Source: Lachnospiraceae bacterium
GTDB taxonomy: Bacteria > Bacillota > Clostridia > Lachnospirales > Lachnospiraceae
Assembly (NCBI GenBank): GCA_022797535.1
Contig: JAAWKU010000011.1
Location: 1-46,515, forward strand
DNA length: 46,515 nt
Direction of reading: 5' to 3'
Below the pieces are notes generated by a model that saw only the letters and a list, made by a program, of their open reading frames with translations, searched no databases and was not told the origin of the DNA. Both the position numbers and the translations under genes were made by a program. Below are positions 1-8,643 of this stretch, one piece after another. The first letter of the stretch is position 1; the number at the start of each line of letters is the position of its first letter.

Positions 1-204
1 ATTTTCTAGCCGTAGCCACCACTACGCCGTCGAAAATCCGCCTTGCAGATGAACAAATATCCTGCGTGATTTACCTACATATAAACGTGTCAGTACACTG
101 GTGTGCTGACTCGATTATATGCAGGCAAACCTCCTTGCCTAAATTCCCATCGGACTGCGTTGTCGTCGGTCAACGATGCCGCCGCATCGAGTCAGCACAC
201 TAGT
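1..204. repeat. Nested inverted-repeat element after the STAS gene
   Basis: An 18-base arm at 97-114 is the inverse of 187-204 with one mismatch. The 72-base interior has smaller hairpins of its own: CGATGC/GCATCG (175-190), GTTG/CAAC (about 161-176) and AGGCAA/TTGCCT near 123-140. A third copy of the arm core, GTCAGTACAC at 89-98, can pair instead with 101-110, so two folds exclude each other. A further hairpin sits at 1-36 (ATTTTC...GAAAAT outside, CGTAG/CTACG inside). The outer arm includes the stop codon of the STAS gene. There is no T-run as in a normal terminator and no coding frame I believe. It could be a structured RNA, a REP/MITE-like repeat or an odd terminator; I do not recognise the family. 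Confidence 0.6.
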
Positions 205-505
205 CCATAACCTCGATCAGCCTGTTCAGTCCCGACACGCACAGGATCCTGCGGATCTGGGGATCCGCATGGATGACGAACACCTTGCCTCCGAAGCAGG
301 CGATCTTCTTGTACCTTCCCATGATAATGCCGATTCCCGAGGAATCCATGAACCGGGTTTCCTCAAAATCAAACACCACATTCTCCACCTCCTCCCGCAG
401 TATATAGCTGTCCGCTTTCTCGCAGATGTAGGCGGATTTGTGATGATCCACCTCCTCCGGAAGCCTGACCATGAGGCAGTTGTCGATAATCTGAAAATCC
501 TCCAT
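200..505 (-). CDS. STAS-domain anti-anti-sigma factor, SpoIIAA-like
   Basis: This is a 101-residue single STAS domain. Such proteins bind a serine kinase/anti-sigma partner and are switched by phosphorylation of a serine. The signature MDSSGIGIIMGRYK (residues 53-66) closely matches the SpoIIAA phosphorylation loop, with Ser55/Ser56 next to Asp54. The start at 505 is chosen because AGGAGG lies 9 bases upstream; the longer open frame to 637 would cross a terminator and has no such site. In a sporulation operon spoIIAB and sigF should follow, but the next 200 bases downstream are non-coding, so this is either an orphan or part of another partner-switching pathway. The family is secure; the sigma factor it controls is unknown. 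Confidence 0.85.
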   Translation of the reverse strand: MEDFQIIDNCLMVRLPEEVDHHKSAYICEKADSYILREEVENVVFDFEETRFMDSSGIGIIMGRYKKIACFGGKVFVIHADPQIRRILCVSGLNRLIEVMD

Positions 506-581
506 TCCTCTTACCCTCCTGTTTATGTCCCGCATAACCCTGCGATGCCTGTCTTTCCGCCTTTTTTCGACATTTTCCGCA

Positions 582-616
582 TAAAAAGAGAACACATCTT
601 TGTCGATATGTTCTCT
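582..616 (-). terminator. Rho-independent terminator of the folC-TPR unit
   Basis: On the minus strand a 12-base-pair stem (AGAGAACATATC against GATGTGTTCTCT, one G-U pair) with a six-base loop runs into TTTTT. It lies just after the TPR gene and before the STAS gene, so the STAS gene probably has its own promoter. Confidence 0.85.
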
Positions 617-652
617 TCCTTGGTAACTTATGCACATTTTTCAGAAGGTATT

Positions 653-2098
653 TTACTGGGCGGCCTGCTCCGCCTTTATCTCCTGGATGATCCGCCTTGC
701 CGTGACGGCGCGGTCTCTCAGAGGTAACATCTCCACAAATTTCTCCAGGGCCGCCAGGGCCTCCTCGTTGCGGCCCACCTCCCGGTAAGAACGCCCCAGA
801 GCGTAATAGGGATCCCCATTTTCCGGGTTATATGCCACTGCTTTTTCCAGAACGGGAATGGCCTCCTGATAGTTTCCGGCCAGGAAAGACGCGTTCCCGG
901 TATTGTAGTAAGTCACACTCATATATGGACCAATGCTTTCAGTCAACAGCTGATACAGATTCCGGAATGGTTCGGACATCTCCTCCAGCGCCACATTGTC
1001 CCTGATCAGATCCAGCATATCCGCCGTCTGCTGGAAATACTGTCCTCTCTCCGCGCTGGCTTCCCCATACTGCATGGCGTTGATATACTGGCCTGCGGCA
1101 GTCAGAAGCTGATCCATGGACTGCAGCGTGCCGTCTGTACCCGCATAGCCATCCAACTCACCCTGCAGTTCCGCCATCTTCTGCTCCAGCCCTTTGATCT
1201 GGTTCTCCAGATCCGTGATAATATTGTTCTTGGCATCGCTCTCATTGGATATCTCATTGATCTTCTGCTGAGACTCGTTAATAACATTGGTGCGCACCGA
1301 GGGCACCACCAGGAAATACATGGCAGCCGCGCCGATAAGCAGTCCCAGCGCTATATTGAGCAGCGTCCCCACACCGCTGCGCCTGGGTTCTTTCACGTTC
1401 ACAGGCTGGATCAGGAGCTCGTTCTCCGTCTGGAAACGCACAGCCTCCTCCTTGCGGCGGCTGATTTTGCCCGCCTCATCCGGGGCCAGCATCCGATCTA
1501 CTTCCCGCATATAAGTGAGAGTCTGGATATTGTTGCGGTCCATGTCCGCACACTTTGCCAGCTCCCGCTTCGCCTTGTCCCACTGCTCGCCGTCCATATA
1601 CAGCAGAGCCAGCAGCTGATGAGCCCGAATGAATTTCGGGTTCAGGGACAGCACCTTGCGAAGCTGAATGATCGCCAGATCCTTGCTGTCCTGCCTGCAA
1701 TATACCAGCGCCTGATTGTATTTTTTGATGGTCTGGTTGATGGCGTCCAGGCGGGATGCGCTGGCCTGAATCATATTGATATAGTCGTCCGCGATATTTT
1801 TTTCCGGGCGGGTATTTTTGCTGATAACCCATTCACTGAGCGCCGCCACGGTCTCTCCCATCTCAAAGTATACCAGGCCCAGCAGATTGCGGGCCTCTAT
1901 GTTGTTTTTGTTGAATTTCAGGCTCTGCCGCAGGCTGGTGACGGCGCCTGTGAGATCCCGCAGACCCGCCCTGGACAGCCCCTCGTTGTAAAACAGGTTG
2001 GACAAAACCATAATCCTTTTATATAAAGCCACATCCGCGCCGCACGAAGTACAATAGTCATGCGCAGACAAGTGGCATCCACAGTTATAACAAAACAT
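653..2098 (-). CDS. Zinc-ribbon, TPR and coiled-coil membrane protein
   Basis: This is a 481-residue protein of unknown function. It begins with a short zinc ribbon (Cys3-x2-Cys6 and Cys16-x2-Cys19). TPR-like helical repeats cover about 35-200, including SLNPKFIRAHQLLALLYM. One membrane segment lies at 244-265, then a coiled coil at about 275-320. A second TPR block at about 395-470 includes AVAYNPENGDPYYALGRSYR. The layout implies a cytoplasmic zinc-ribbon/TPR half and an extracytoplasmic coiled-coil/TPR half acting as a scaffold. It is the last gene of the folC unit, 27 bases after the 49-residue gene, and is followed by a strong terminator. The domain reading is firm; a cell-envelope role is inference. 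Confidence 0.8.
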   Translation of the reverse strand: MFCYNCGCHLSAHDYCTSCGADVALYKRIMVLSNLFYNEGLSRAGLRDLTGAVTSLRQSLKFNKNNIEARNLLGLVYFEMGETVAALSEWVISKNTRPEKNIADDYINMIQASASRLDAINQTIKKYNQALVYCRQDSKDLAIIQLRKVLSLNPKFIRAHQLLALLYMDGEQWDKAKRELAKCADMDRNNIQTLTYMREVDRMLAPDEAGKISRRKEEAVRFQTENELLIQPVNVKEPRRSGVGTLLNIALGLLIGAAAMYFLVVPSVRTNVINESQQKINEISNESDAKNNIITDLENQIKGLEQKMAELQGELDGYAGTDGTLQSMDQLLTAAGQYINAMQYGEASAERGQYFQQTADMLDLIRDNVALEEMSEPFRNLYQLLTESIGPYMSVTYYNTGNASFLAGNYQEAIPVLEKAVAYNPENGDPYYALGRSYREVGRNEEALAALEKFVEMLPLRDRAVTARRIIQEIKAEQAAQ

Positions 2099-2125
2099 TC
2101 TGTACCTCCCGCTTATCTTGCGACA

Positions 2126-2275
2126 TCACTGTTCTTCTGTCTCCTGAACTTCCTGAATCATCCGCACCAACAGATCCGCCATATCGGTCAGGTCCTGGTT
2201 GTATATGGATTCCTCCGCGTCCTCCACCTCCAGGCTGGGACGGAATTTCTTCAGTTCTTCCTCAAAATTAATCAT
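2126..2275 (-). CDS. Small acidic protein, 49 residues
   Basis: A short frame between folC and the TPR gene codes for an acidic helical protein starting MINFEEELKKFRPSLEVED and ending QETEEQ. An AGAAAGG-like ribosome site lies about 9 bases before the ATG. The gaps to its neighbours are 51 bases to folC and 27 bases to the TPR gene, as expected within one operon. The composition is strongly protein-like, with alternating charged and aliphatic residues and no low complexity. I do not recognise the family. It might be a partner of the TPR protein, but only position suggests that. Confidence 0.6.
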   Translation of the reverse strand: MINFEEELKKFRPSLEVEDAEESIYNQDLTDMADLLVRMIQEVQETEEQ

Positions 2276-2326
2276 CGTATTATACCTTTCTATATTAAGC
2301 TCCGCGCCTTGGGCGCAGATGCCGTC

Positions 2327-3721
2327 TCAAGCGCCGCGTCTTCCCTGTTGCAGCGCCGCTTTTACTTCACCCACCAGATACAGGGAGCCGGCGATATAGA
2401 TCCGGCAGGCACCGCAGGACTCCCGCTCCCCCAACATGGCTTCCAGGGCTTCCGGCACAGTCCCATACCGGAACACCGGAACGGTGGAGAGCTCAGAATC
2501 AGCGCAATCCGCCAGCGCCTGTTCCAGACATTCCGGCGCGGCCCCTCTCCGATTCTCCATAGAGGCTATGCAAAGCCGGTCAAACAGACCGCTGTCCACT
2601 ATCCGGCGCAGCATGGCGGGATAGTCCTTGTCCGCCGCCGCAGCAAAGAGCAGATGCCTGCTGCCCACATGACCGTCTGCCGCCACGGACTCCAGAAAAG
2701 CCCTGACGCCGTCTTCGTTGTGCGCGCCGTCCACAAAGACCTCCGGCAGCACTTCCTCCATACGCCCGGGCCAAAAACAGGCAGACACTCCTATCTCCAT
2801 CCGTTCCGGGGTGAGTTCCAGGGGCGCTTCCTGACAGCCTGTTCCATCCGCCGGCCTGTCCCTCTCCCTCTCTGCCAGCACCTCCAGGGCACGCAGCGCC
2901 AGACTGCAGTTCTCCATCTGATATCCGGCAAAAGTAGGGAGCGTTAAGCTGATACTACCATAATAACGGGAAATATAAGAAAAAGCAATGTTTTTATTCC
3001 CGATTTTTGAGAATCTGTAGTCAATTCTCGACACGGGATATGCCTCTGCCGACAAAAACCGCGCCCGCTCCCGGATCACCTGTCCCACTTCCTCACAGGT
3101 TTCCGCATAGACCACGGGAATCCCTTCCCGGATGATCCCGGCCTTCTCCCCGGCTATGGCAGTCAGAGTGTGTCCCAGATATTCCACATGATCCAGACTG
3201 ATATGAGTGATGACGGCCAACTCCTTGCGTACCACGGCATTGGTGGCGTCCAGCCTGCCGCCCAGCCCCGTCTCCAGGACGCAGTAGTCCGGCCCCGCCT
3301 GGGAAAACACCAGCATGGCCATGAAAAACAGGTACTCAAAAAAAGTGGGGTGATAGCCCCCTCCCGCTTCCAGAGTCCGCCAGTCCAATTCCTCATAGAC
3401 CTGCAGAAATGCCTCCAGAAATGCCTCCCGGCTGATCATCTCCCCTCCGATCACAAAACGTTCCCGCACATCCACCAGATGGGGGGAGGTAAACACCGCC
3501 ACCTTTTTTCCCGCCGCCTCCAGCACGCTGCGCAGATAGGCGCAGACCGAGCCTTTGCCATTGGTCCCCGCTACGTGAAGAATACGCAGACCTGCGTCCG
3601 GCTCCCCCAGGCGGCGCAGAAACTGCCGGGTGTCCTCCGGGGTGTTCTTGGTGGTAAACCTGGGAATATTCATAATGTATTCCACCGCCTGCTCATAGGT
3701 GGTGATCTGCTGTCTCTTCAT
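2327..3721 (-). CDS. folC: Folylpolyglutamate / dihydrofolate synthase
   Basis: A 464-residue cytoplasmic Mur-ligase-type enzyme that adds glutamate to folates using ATP. The P-loop VAGTNGKGS is at about 50-58. FTSPHL and VRERF follow, the folate-binding pattern of FolC. ETGLGGRLDATN (about 147-158) and ISLDHVEYLG are the Mg/ATP and catalytic segments, and FVDGAHN begins the C-terminal domain. Length is usual for the family. The ATG at 3721 has TTGGAGAAG upstream. It follows valS, a frequent gene order in Clostridia, and heads a unit with the 49-residue gene and the TPR gene. A stretch of about 15 residues at 283-297 (ERERDRPADGTG) is a variable insert. FolC versus bifunctional DHFS-FPGS cannot be settled by eye. 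Confidence 0.95.
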   Translation of the reverse strand: MKRQQITTYEQAVEYIMNIPRFTTKNTPEDTRQFLRRLGEPDAGLRILHVAGTNGKGSVCAYLRSVLEAAGKKVAVFTSPHLVDVRERFVIGGEMISREAFLEAFLQVYEELDWRTLEAGGGYHPTFFEYLFFMAMLVFSQAGPDYCVLETGLGGRLDATNAVVRKELAVITHISLDHVEYLGHTLTAIAGEKAGIIREGIPVVYAETCEEVGQVIRERARFLSAEAYPVSRIDYRFSKIGNKNIAFSYISRYYGSISLTLPTFAGYQMENCSLALRALEVLAERERDRPADGTGCQEAPLELTPERMEIGVSACFWPGRMEEVLPEVFVDGAHNEDGVRAFLESVAADGHVGSRHLLFAAAADKDYPAMLRRIVDSGLFDRLCIASMENRRGAAPECLEQALADCADSELSTVPVFRYGTVPEALEAMLGERESCGACRIYIAGSLYLVGEVKAALQQGRRGA

Positions 3722-3821
3722 AGACGCTTCTCCAAATAGAACGCTCTTCTATAGAGGTTTCTCCATTGGGATTCATTCACACGCCGGCTGCGTTACTTGA
3801 ATAATCGGCAGCCCATACAGG

Positions 3822-3929
3822 GGGGAGCCCGTAGCTGCGCCGCGAACTCCCCGATTGTACTGCTCTACGCTCTATCCCAACTGCTCTACACTCTACCCCA
3901 ACTGCTCTACACTCTACCCCAACTGCTCC
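3822..3929. repeat. 21-base tandem repeat copying the end of valS, plus a GC hairpin
   Basis: Three 21-base units (3859-3879, 3880-3900, 3901-3921) and a partial fourth to 3929 lie across the valS stop codon. On the minus strand the unit is GAGCAGTTGGGGTAG followed by AGTGTA, so each copy repeats the final codons Glu-Gln-Leu-Gly-stop in the same frame. The copies at 3880 and 3901 are identical; the farthest one has two changes. Beyond the array a GGGGAG/CTCCCC hairpin (3822-3852) has no T-run, so valS to folC read-through is possible. Confidence 0.85.
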
Positions 3930-6598
3930 AGGCGCAGTTTCACCTGCTCCATCATCTGGGTATACTTTGCCAGCTTCTCCTTCTCCTCCTGAATCTTGGC
4001 CTCCGGAGCTTTGGAGAGGAACCTTTCATTGTTCAACATACCGTTCACCCGGGCCAGTTCCCCCTGCAGACGCTTCTCTTCTTTTTTCAGACGCTCCACC
4101 TCCTGGGCTATATCCACCAGTTCTGAAAAAGGCATATACAGGGTAGCGCCGGGAATCACCACGGACACCGCGTCCTCCGGGATGCCGGCCTTATCCTTCT
4201 GCATGGTCACTTCGCTGGCGTAGGCCAGGGAGGCGAAAAACAGTCTGCCTTCGGTGAAGATATCCAGGATATTCTGACTTTCGCTGACCACGAACACGCC
4301 GGCCTTACGGCTGGGTGGCACATTCATGTCACTGCGCACGCCCCGGATGCCCCGCACGGCCTCCTTGATGGTCTCAATAGCCTTCTCCTGGGCCTCAAAG
4401 CAGCGCTCCCGGCTGTATACCGGCCAGCTGCTGATCATGATGGATTCCTCCTCTTCGCCCCCGCTCTGGGAATCATAACTCTGGAGACTGCAATATATCT
4501 CCTCCGTAATAAAGGGCATATAGGGATGCAGAAGTTTCAAGGCGTCCACCAGTACGGTCCGCAGTGTCCACAGCGCCGCGTTCTGGCTGGCGGCATCGTC
4601 CGTATCATACAGCCTGGGTTTCACCATCTCAATATACCAGTCGCAGAACTCATCCCAGATGAAGTCATAAACCTTCTGCACAGCGATCCCCAGTTCAAAG
4701 TTCTCCATATTGTCGGTCACTTCTCTGATCAGGGTGTTCTGCTTTGACAGAATCCATTGATCCACGGGCTCCAGATCCGCCGCCCCGGGCTGCGTCACCT
4801 CCTTGCCTTCCATGTTCATCATGATAAAGCGGGAAGCATTCCACACCTTGTTGGCGAAATTGCGGCTGTTCTCCACTCTTTCATAGTAGAAACGCATGTC
4901 GTTGCCGGGGGCGTTGCCCGTGATCAGCGTCAGGCGCAGGGCATCCGCGCCGTACTGCTCGATGATTTCCAGAGGATCAATGCCGTTGCCCAGGGACTTG
5001 CTCATCTTGCGGCCCTGGCCGTCCCTCACAAGGCCGTGGAACAGCACGGTCTTAAAGGGCTTCTCTCCCATCTGCTCATAACCCGAGAAGATCATCCGGA
5101 TTACCCAGAAAAAGATTATGTCGTAGCCTGTCACCAGCACATCCGTGGGGTAAAAATAGTTCAGATCTTCCGTCTGCTCCGGCCATCCCAGAGTCTCGAA
5201 GGGCCACAGGGCCGAGGAAAACCAGGTGTCCAGAGTATCCGCATCCTGGGTCAGATGCTCATGGCCGCACTTGGGACAGCGCTCCGGCCTCTCCCCGGCC
5301 ACCGTCACCTCGCCGCACTTGTCGCAGTAGTAAGCCGGAATCCGATGCCCCCACCAAAGCTGGCGGCTGATGCACCAGTCCCGGATATTGTCGGTCCAGT
5401 TGTAGTAGGTTTTCTCCATGCGCTCGGGGATCAGTCGGATCTCGCCCTTTTTCACGGCTTCCACGGCGGGCTTGATCAGTTCCTCCATCTTCACAAACCA
5501 CTGCTCTTTTACCAGGGGTTCGATGGTGGTCTTGCAGCGATCGTGGGTACCCACGTTGTGGGAATAATCCTCGATCTTCACCAGCAGGCCCAGCCGCTCC
5601 AGTTCTTCCACAATGGCTTTTCTGGCCTCATAGCGGTCCATCCCTGCATAGGTGCCCCCGTTTTCGTTGATAGTAGCGTCATCGTTCATCACATTGACGG
5701 TGGGCAGATCATGACGCTTGCCCACCTCAAAGTCGTTGGGGTCATGGGCCGGAGTGATCTTCACCACGCCGGTTCCAAACTCCCGGTCCACATAGTTGTC
5801 TGTGACAACAGGAATCACCCGGTTCACAATGGGCAGCAGCACGCTTTTTCCGATCAGATGCCTGTACCGCTCATCCTCGGGATGAATGGCCACCGCCGTA
5901 TCGCCCAGCATGGTCTCGGGACGGGTGGTGGCAAAGGTGAGAAATTCCGTGTCGCTGGGAGTGCCGTCCTGGTTCATCACCGGGTACTTGATATGCCAGA
6001 GATGCCCCGCCTGTTCCTGATATATCACCTCCGCGTCGGAAATGGATGTGTTGCACACCGGGCACCAGTTGATAATCCGGGACCCCTTATAGATATAGCC
6101 TTTCTCATGCATCTTCACAAAAACTTCCGTAACGGCCCTGTTGCACCCTTCGTCCATGGTGAAGCGCTCCCTGTCCCAGTCGCAGGAAGAGCCCATCTTC
6201 TTGAGCTGGGAAACAATACGTCCGCCGTATTCCTTCTTCCATTCCCAGGCCCGCTCCAGAAATTTCTCCCGTCCCAGGTCATGCTTGTCGATGCCCTCCT
6301 CCTTCAGCTTCTCGATGATCTTCACTTCCGTGGCGATGGAAGCATGATCCGTGCCCGGCTGCCACAGGGCGTTATAGCCCTGCATCCGTTTGAAGCGGAT
6401 CAGGATATCCTGCATGGTATTGTCCAGGGCATGACCCATGTGTAACTGTCCGGTGATATTGGGAGGGGGAATCACAATGGTAAACGGCGTCCGGCTGTGA
6501 TCCACCTCCGCATGAAAATATTTCTTCTCCATCCACTTCTGATACAGTCTGTCCTCTATGCCCCTGGGGTCATAGGTCTTGGCCAACTCTTTTCCCAT
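3914..6598 (-). CDS. valS: Valyl-tRNA synthetase
   Basis: An 894-residue class Ia synthetase charging tRNA-Val. [14 protein letters not shown] holds the HIGH motif at 53-56, and KMSKS is at 531-535. The editing domain between them carries [17 protein letters not shown]. Zinc-ribbon cysteines occur in YYCDKCGEV and [10 protein letters not shown] (about 421-440), and a C-terminal coiled-coil arm rich in Lys and Glu (about 825-890) is typical of ValRS. The full length matches the family. GGAGA lies 7-8 bases before the ATG at 6598. Expression is controlled by the T-box leader upstream. The stop codon falls inside a 21-base tandem array. Confidence 0.98.
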   Translation of the reverse strand: MGKELAKTYDPRGIEDRLYQKWMEKKYFHAEVDHSRTPFTIVIPPPNITGQLHMGHALDNTMQDILIRFKRMQGYNALWQPGTDHASIATEVKIIEKLKEEGIDKHDLGREKFLERAWEWKKEYGGRIVSQLKKMGSSCDWDRERFTMDEGCNRAVTEVFVKMHEKGYIYKGSRIINWCPVCNTSISDAEVIYQEQAGHLWHIKYPVMNQDGTPSDTEFLTFATTRPETMLGDTAVAIHPEDERYRHLIGKSVLLPIVNRVIPVVTDNYVDREFGTGVVKITPAHDPNDFEVGKRHDLPTVNVMNDDATINENGGTYAGMDRYEARKAIVEELERLGLLVKIEDYSHNVGTHDRCKTTIEPLVKEQWFVKMEELIKPAVEAVKKGEIRLIPERMEKTYYNWTDNIRDWCISRQLWWGHRIPAYYCDKCGEVTVAGERPERCPKCGHEHLTQDADTLDTWFSSALWPFETLGWPEQTEDLNYFYPTDVLVTGYDIIFFWVIRMIFSGYEQMGEKPFKTVLFHGLVRDGQGRKMSKSLGNGIDPLEIIEQYGADALRLTLITGNAPGNDMRFYYERVENSRNFANKVWNASRFIMMNMEGKEVTQPGAADLEPVDQWILSKQNTLIREVTDNMENFELGIAVQKVYDFIWDEFCDWYIEMVKPRLYDTDDAASQNAALWTLRTVLVDALKLLHPYMPFITEEIYCSLQSYDSQSGGEEEESIMISSWPVYSRERCFEAQEKAIETIKEAVRGIRGVRSDMNVPPSRKAGVFVVSESQNILDIFTEGRLFFASLAYASEVTMQKDKAGIPEDAVSVVIPGATLYMPFSELVDIAQEVERLKKEEKRLQGELARVNGMLNNERFLSKAPEAKIQEEKEKLAKYTQMMEQVKLRLEQLG

Positions 6599-6667
6599 AA
6601 AGTTTCTCCTTTCTACTTTCGTTTGCCGTTTTTAATTCCGCATATTTCCTGCCGGAACAATAAGCCG

Positions 6668-6685
6668 GTGGCAGGGGCCTGCCAC
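6668..6685 (-). repeat. Perfect hairpin between the T-box terminator and valS
   Basis: GTGGCAGG and CCTGCCAC flank a two-base centre, an 18-base perfect inverted repeat beginning about 3 bases after the terminator T-run and 70 bases before the valS start. It would exist only in read-through transcripts. It could protect the 5' end after leader cleavage; no T-run follows it. Confidence 0.55.
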
Positions 6686-6687
6686 AC

Positions 6688-7150
6688 AAAAAAAGCCCCT
6701 GCAGACCTCCCGGCCTGCAAAGGGCGCTGTCGCGCGTTACCACCTTTGTTCACAGGCGCCTCGCGGCGCCTGCCTCCGTGACTTCTTTCAAAGTCCTATC
6801 CGCTAACGGGGATAAACCGTGATTCCCTACTGTTTGTTCGGACCCAGGGGCATGTCTCCGTTCCCAGCCTGTAAAATAACCCTGGCATATGGAACAGTTC
6901 CGATCCCATGGGACAGCCCTGGCATGTGGAACAGTTCAGGCTCATGAAGCAGCCCAGGGCTCATGAAGCAACTCCTGGCTCGTGAAGCAGCCCGTTTTCT
7001 GCCAGCACGCCCTGGTGTCGAACGCCGTACTTTCAGGAACCGGCTCGGAAGCTACCTTCAGAATGCCTTCCTTCAGGCGGCCTTCCAGCATACAGCCGCC
7101 CTCTCTGGCAAGGGGTCATCCCTACTCCTCTTCGTCATCGCCTTTGTCTG
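6688..7150 (-). ncRNA. T-box leader (valine) of valS
   Basis: This is a tRNA-sensing leader. Uncharged tRNA-Val stabilises an antiterminator so that valS is transcribed. On the minus strand the order is: stem I with GAAGAGGAGTAG near 7134; the AGAGAGGGCGGC / GCTGGAAGGCCGCC distal loop (about 7107-7075); and a specifier loop GAAGGTAGCTTCC, where GTA at 7055-7053 is a valine codon. The T-box AGGTGGTAACGCG is at 6745-6733. The intrinsic terminator is CCCTTTGCAGGCC paired with GGTCTGCAGGGG, then T7 (6725-6688). The linker between stem I and the antiterminator is unusually long and made of degenerate repeats of about 19 bases (6881-6993). Confidence 0.9.
6881..6993 (-). repeat. Degenerate tandem array of about 19 bases inside the T-box linker
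   Basis: On the plus strand GGCTCATGAAGCA occurs at 6939-6951 and 6958-6970 and, with one change, at 6977-6989, an exact 19-base period. CCTGGCATATGGAACAGTTC at 6881-6900 recurs at 6918-6937 with one change, with a related CATGGGACAGC segment between. The whole stretch reads as six diverged copies of one unit with a CATG-A-CAG core. It lies outside the conserved T-box helices. Confidence 0.7.
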
Positions 7151-7156
7151 CGTATT

Positions 7157-7186
7157 ATCTTAAATCAGGGGAAAGGCTTTTGTCAA
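7157..7186 (-). promoter_or_regulatory. Promoter of the valS T-box transcript
   Basis: The minus strand shows TTGACA (7186-7181), an 18-base spacer and TAAGAT (7162-7157). It sits directly before the T-box stem I and at the very end of the preceding HTH gene. Confidence 0.75.
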
Positions 7187-7193
7187 GGGGGTC

Positions 7194-8324
7194 TTATGAT
7201 TTCTTACCATTTTTCCAGGAGCCGCCGCAGGCGAAAGAGGCAAATGCCAATATGAGCAGTACAAAGACTGTCAGCAGATCCCACACATCCAAAATCGGTT
7301 CCCCTATCATTTTCCGCAGCGCCCCGTTGACGATAAACAAAAAAGGAACAGCCAGCAGAAAATTGACTCCCAGCGCCGCCGGTATCCGGCTCTTTCCCAT
7401 GCGACGGAACACCGCCGCCACAATCCACATAAACGCGATTGCAATCACCGCCATCACACTGCCAATGGAAAATACCTCCTCCGCTCCCAGGATGCGGCTC
7501 AGCAGAAACAGATAGGGAACCGTAAAAGCGCTCAGAGATATCAGGCTGATCAACATGCCCTTTCTCCCAAGTATAATGCCCGGAAAGGAAACAACCCATG
7601 CAAAAGCAATAGAGCCGGTGGGAATCAGGGACCACGTCAAACTGCCCGTAATGGCAAGATCGCAGATCATACATACCATGATCCCAATCAGAAGAGCTGC
7701 CGAGAAAACAGCGGCAATCAGCATATTTTTTGTTCTGCCGTTCTCATATTTTTTCTTTAGGGCAATCAGATTTTCCTCCGCCTTTTTCTCATAATTCTCC
7801 CTATTCTTTTCCAGGTTCATTTTCTCACCCTTCTCTCCGTTCATTTGCTCTCCCTCCCTGTTCATTTGTTTTCCCGCTCCATCCGTTTGTTCTCCCTCTC
7901 CATTCGTTTGTTCTCCCTCTCCGTTCATTTGCTCCCCCGCTCCGTTCATTTGCCCTCCTGCTCCATTCATTTGCTCCCCCGCTCCGTTCATTTGCCCTCC
8001 TGCTCCATTCATTTGCTCCCCCGCTCCGTTCATTTGCCCTCCTGCTCCATTCGTTTGTTCTCCCTCTCCGTTCATTCGCTCCCCCGCTCCATTTATTTTC
8101 TCTCCCCCCATATTCAATACCTCCCCGCTCAGTAGCTCGTTTACGGTTATTCCCAGGATATGGCAGAGTTCCAACATGACGGATGAGTCCGGCATGCTTT
8201 TCCCCCTCTCCCATTTAGACACGGCTCTGTCTGTAATGTTCAGTTTTTCCGCCAGCTGCGCCTGCGTCAGATTCTTCTCTTTCCGGCGCCTGGCAATAAA
8301 TTTTCCGATATCTGTCTGATTCAT
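7194..8324 (-). CDS. XRE-family HTH regulator with heptapeptide repeats and a membrane domain
   Basis: This 376-residue protein has three parts. Residues 1-65 form a Cro/C1-type HTH (KEKNLTQAQLAEKLNITDRA and WERGKSMPDSS). Residues about 70-167 form about 13 seven-residue repeats of the type GAGEQMN. After a charged helix (170-200), residues about 205-370 hold five or six membrane segments. The start at 8324 has AAAGGAGAAGATACG before it; the longer frame to 8588 would add 88 residues with no ribosome site and cross operator-like repeats. HTH proteins with membrane tails are common in Clostridia and probably sense the envelope. The repeat linker is glycine-rich, so it is unlikely to be a coiled coil. 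Its repeat number may vary between strains. Confidence 0.8.
   Translation of the reverse strand: MNQTDIGKFIARRRKEKNLTQAQLAEKLNITDRAVSKWERGKSMPDSSVMLELCHILGITVNELLSGEVLNMGGEKINGAGERMNGEGEQTNGAGGQMNGAGEQMNGAGGQMNGAGEQMNGAGGQMNGAGEQMNGEGEQTNGEGEQTDGAGKQMNREGEQMNGEKGEKMNLEKNRENYEKKAEENLIALKKKYENGRTKNMLIAAVFSAALLIGIMVCMICDLAITGSLTWSLIPTGSIAFAWVVSFPGIILGRKGMLISLISLSAFTVPYLFLLSRILGAEEVFSIGSVMAVIAIAFMWIVAAVFRRMGKSRIPAALGVNFLLAVPFLFIVNGALRKMIGEPILDVWDLLTVFVLLILAFASFACGGSWKNGKKS
7822..8118 (-). repeat. 21-base tandem repeats in the HTH gene
   Basis: About 13 units of 21 bases code for the heptad G-(A/E)-G-(E/G)-Q-(M/T)-N. Central units alternate between two versions (GAGEQMN and GAGGQMN), so the true duplication unit there is 42 bases. 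Outer units are more diverged, the usual sign of growth from the middle. The frame is kept throughout. Confidence 0.9.
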
Positions 8325-8643
8325 CGTATCTTCTCCTTTCCCCCTGACGATATATCTGATCGCATGTTTTGTACACAGACCATTGGTTGAATTACTCGCA
8401 CAAACCATTGGTTGAGTCAGAAGTTCTCCATGGCATTTTATCATATGGAAACGGATTTTTCCATGTTTCTGTTCTACGGTATTGTCCAGGCAGATGTTCC
8501 TCTTAATTTGCAGGCAAAAACTGGACTGGTAAAAAAGTTTCATTTTGGCACTTTTAGAATATCCACTTTTGTGTAAAATAGAGAGCAATCCATCTGATCA
8601 GGGAAAAAATGCCGCCCGTCGGCAGAATGTGAGGAAATAATCA
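8325..8643. promoter_or_regulatory. Divergent region between the HTH and ECF genes, with direct repeats
   Basis: ACCATTGGTTGA occurs exactly twice, at 8379-8390 and 8404-8415, 25 bases apart and in the same direction. Both copies lie in the leader of the HTH gene. A possible minus-strand promoter for that gene is TGGAAA (8463-8458), 17 bases, TAAAAT (8440-8435). The repeats are good candidates for an operator used in self-regulation. For the ECF gene on the plus strand there is a TAAAAT at 8574-8579 but no convincing -35. I see no riboswitch I can name. Confidence 0.5.

Noticed and set aside
505-637. Longer STAS protein starting at 637
   Set aside because: The extension reads through a strong terminator hairpin, and AGGAGG marks the ATG at 505.
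4757-6445. Long open frame on the plus strand opposite valS (562 residues)
   Set aside because: It is a shadow of valS in a GC-rich region, with no ribosome site and no protein-like pattern.
7825-8214. Repeat-rich frames on other strands or frames of the HTH repeat region
   Set aside because: A 21-base repeat leaves several frames open by chance; only the frame joined to the HTH and membrane domains makes sense.
8325-8588. N-terminal extension of the HTH protein to 8588
   Set aside because: The added 88 residues have no HTH-family match, include the direct repeats and lack a ribosome site; the ATG at 8324 has a good one.
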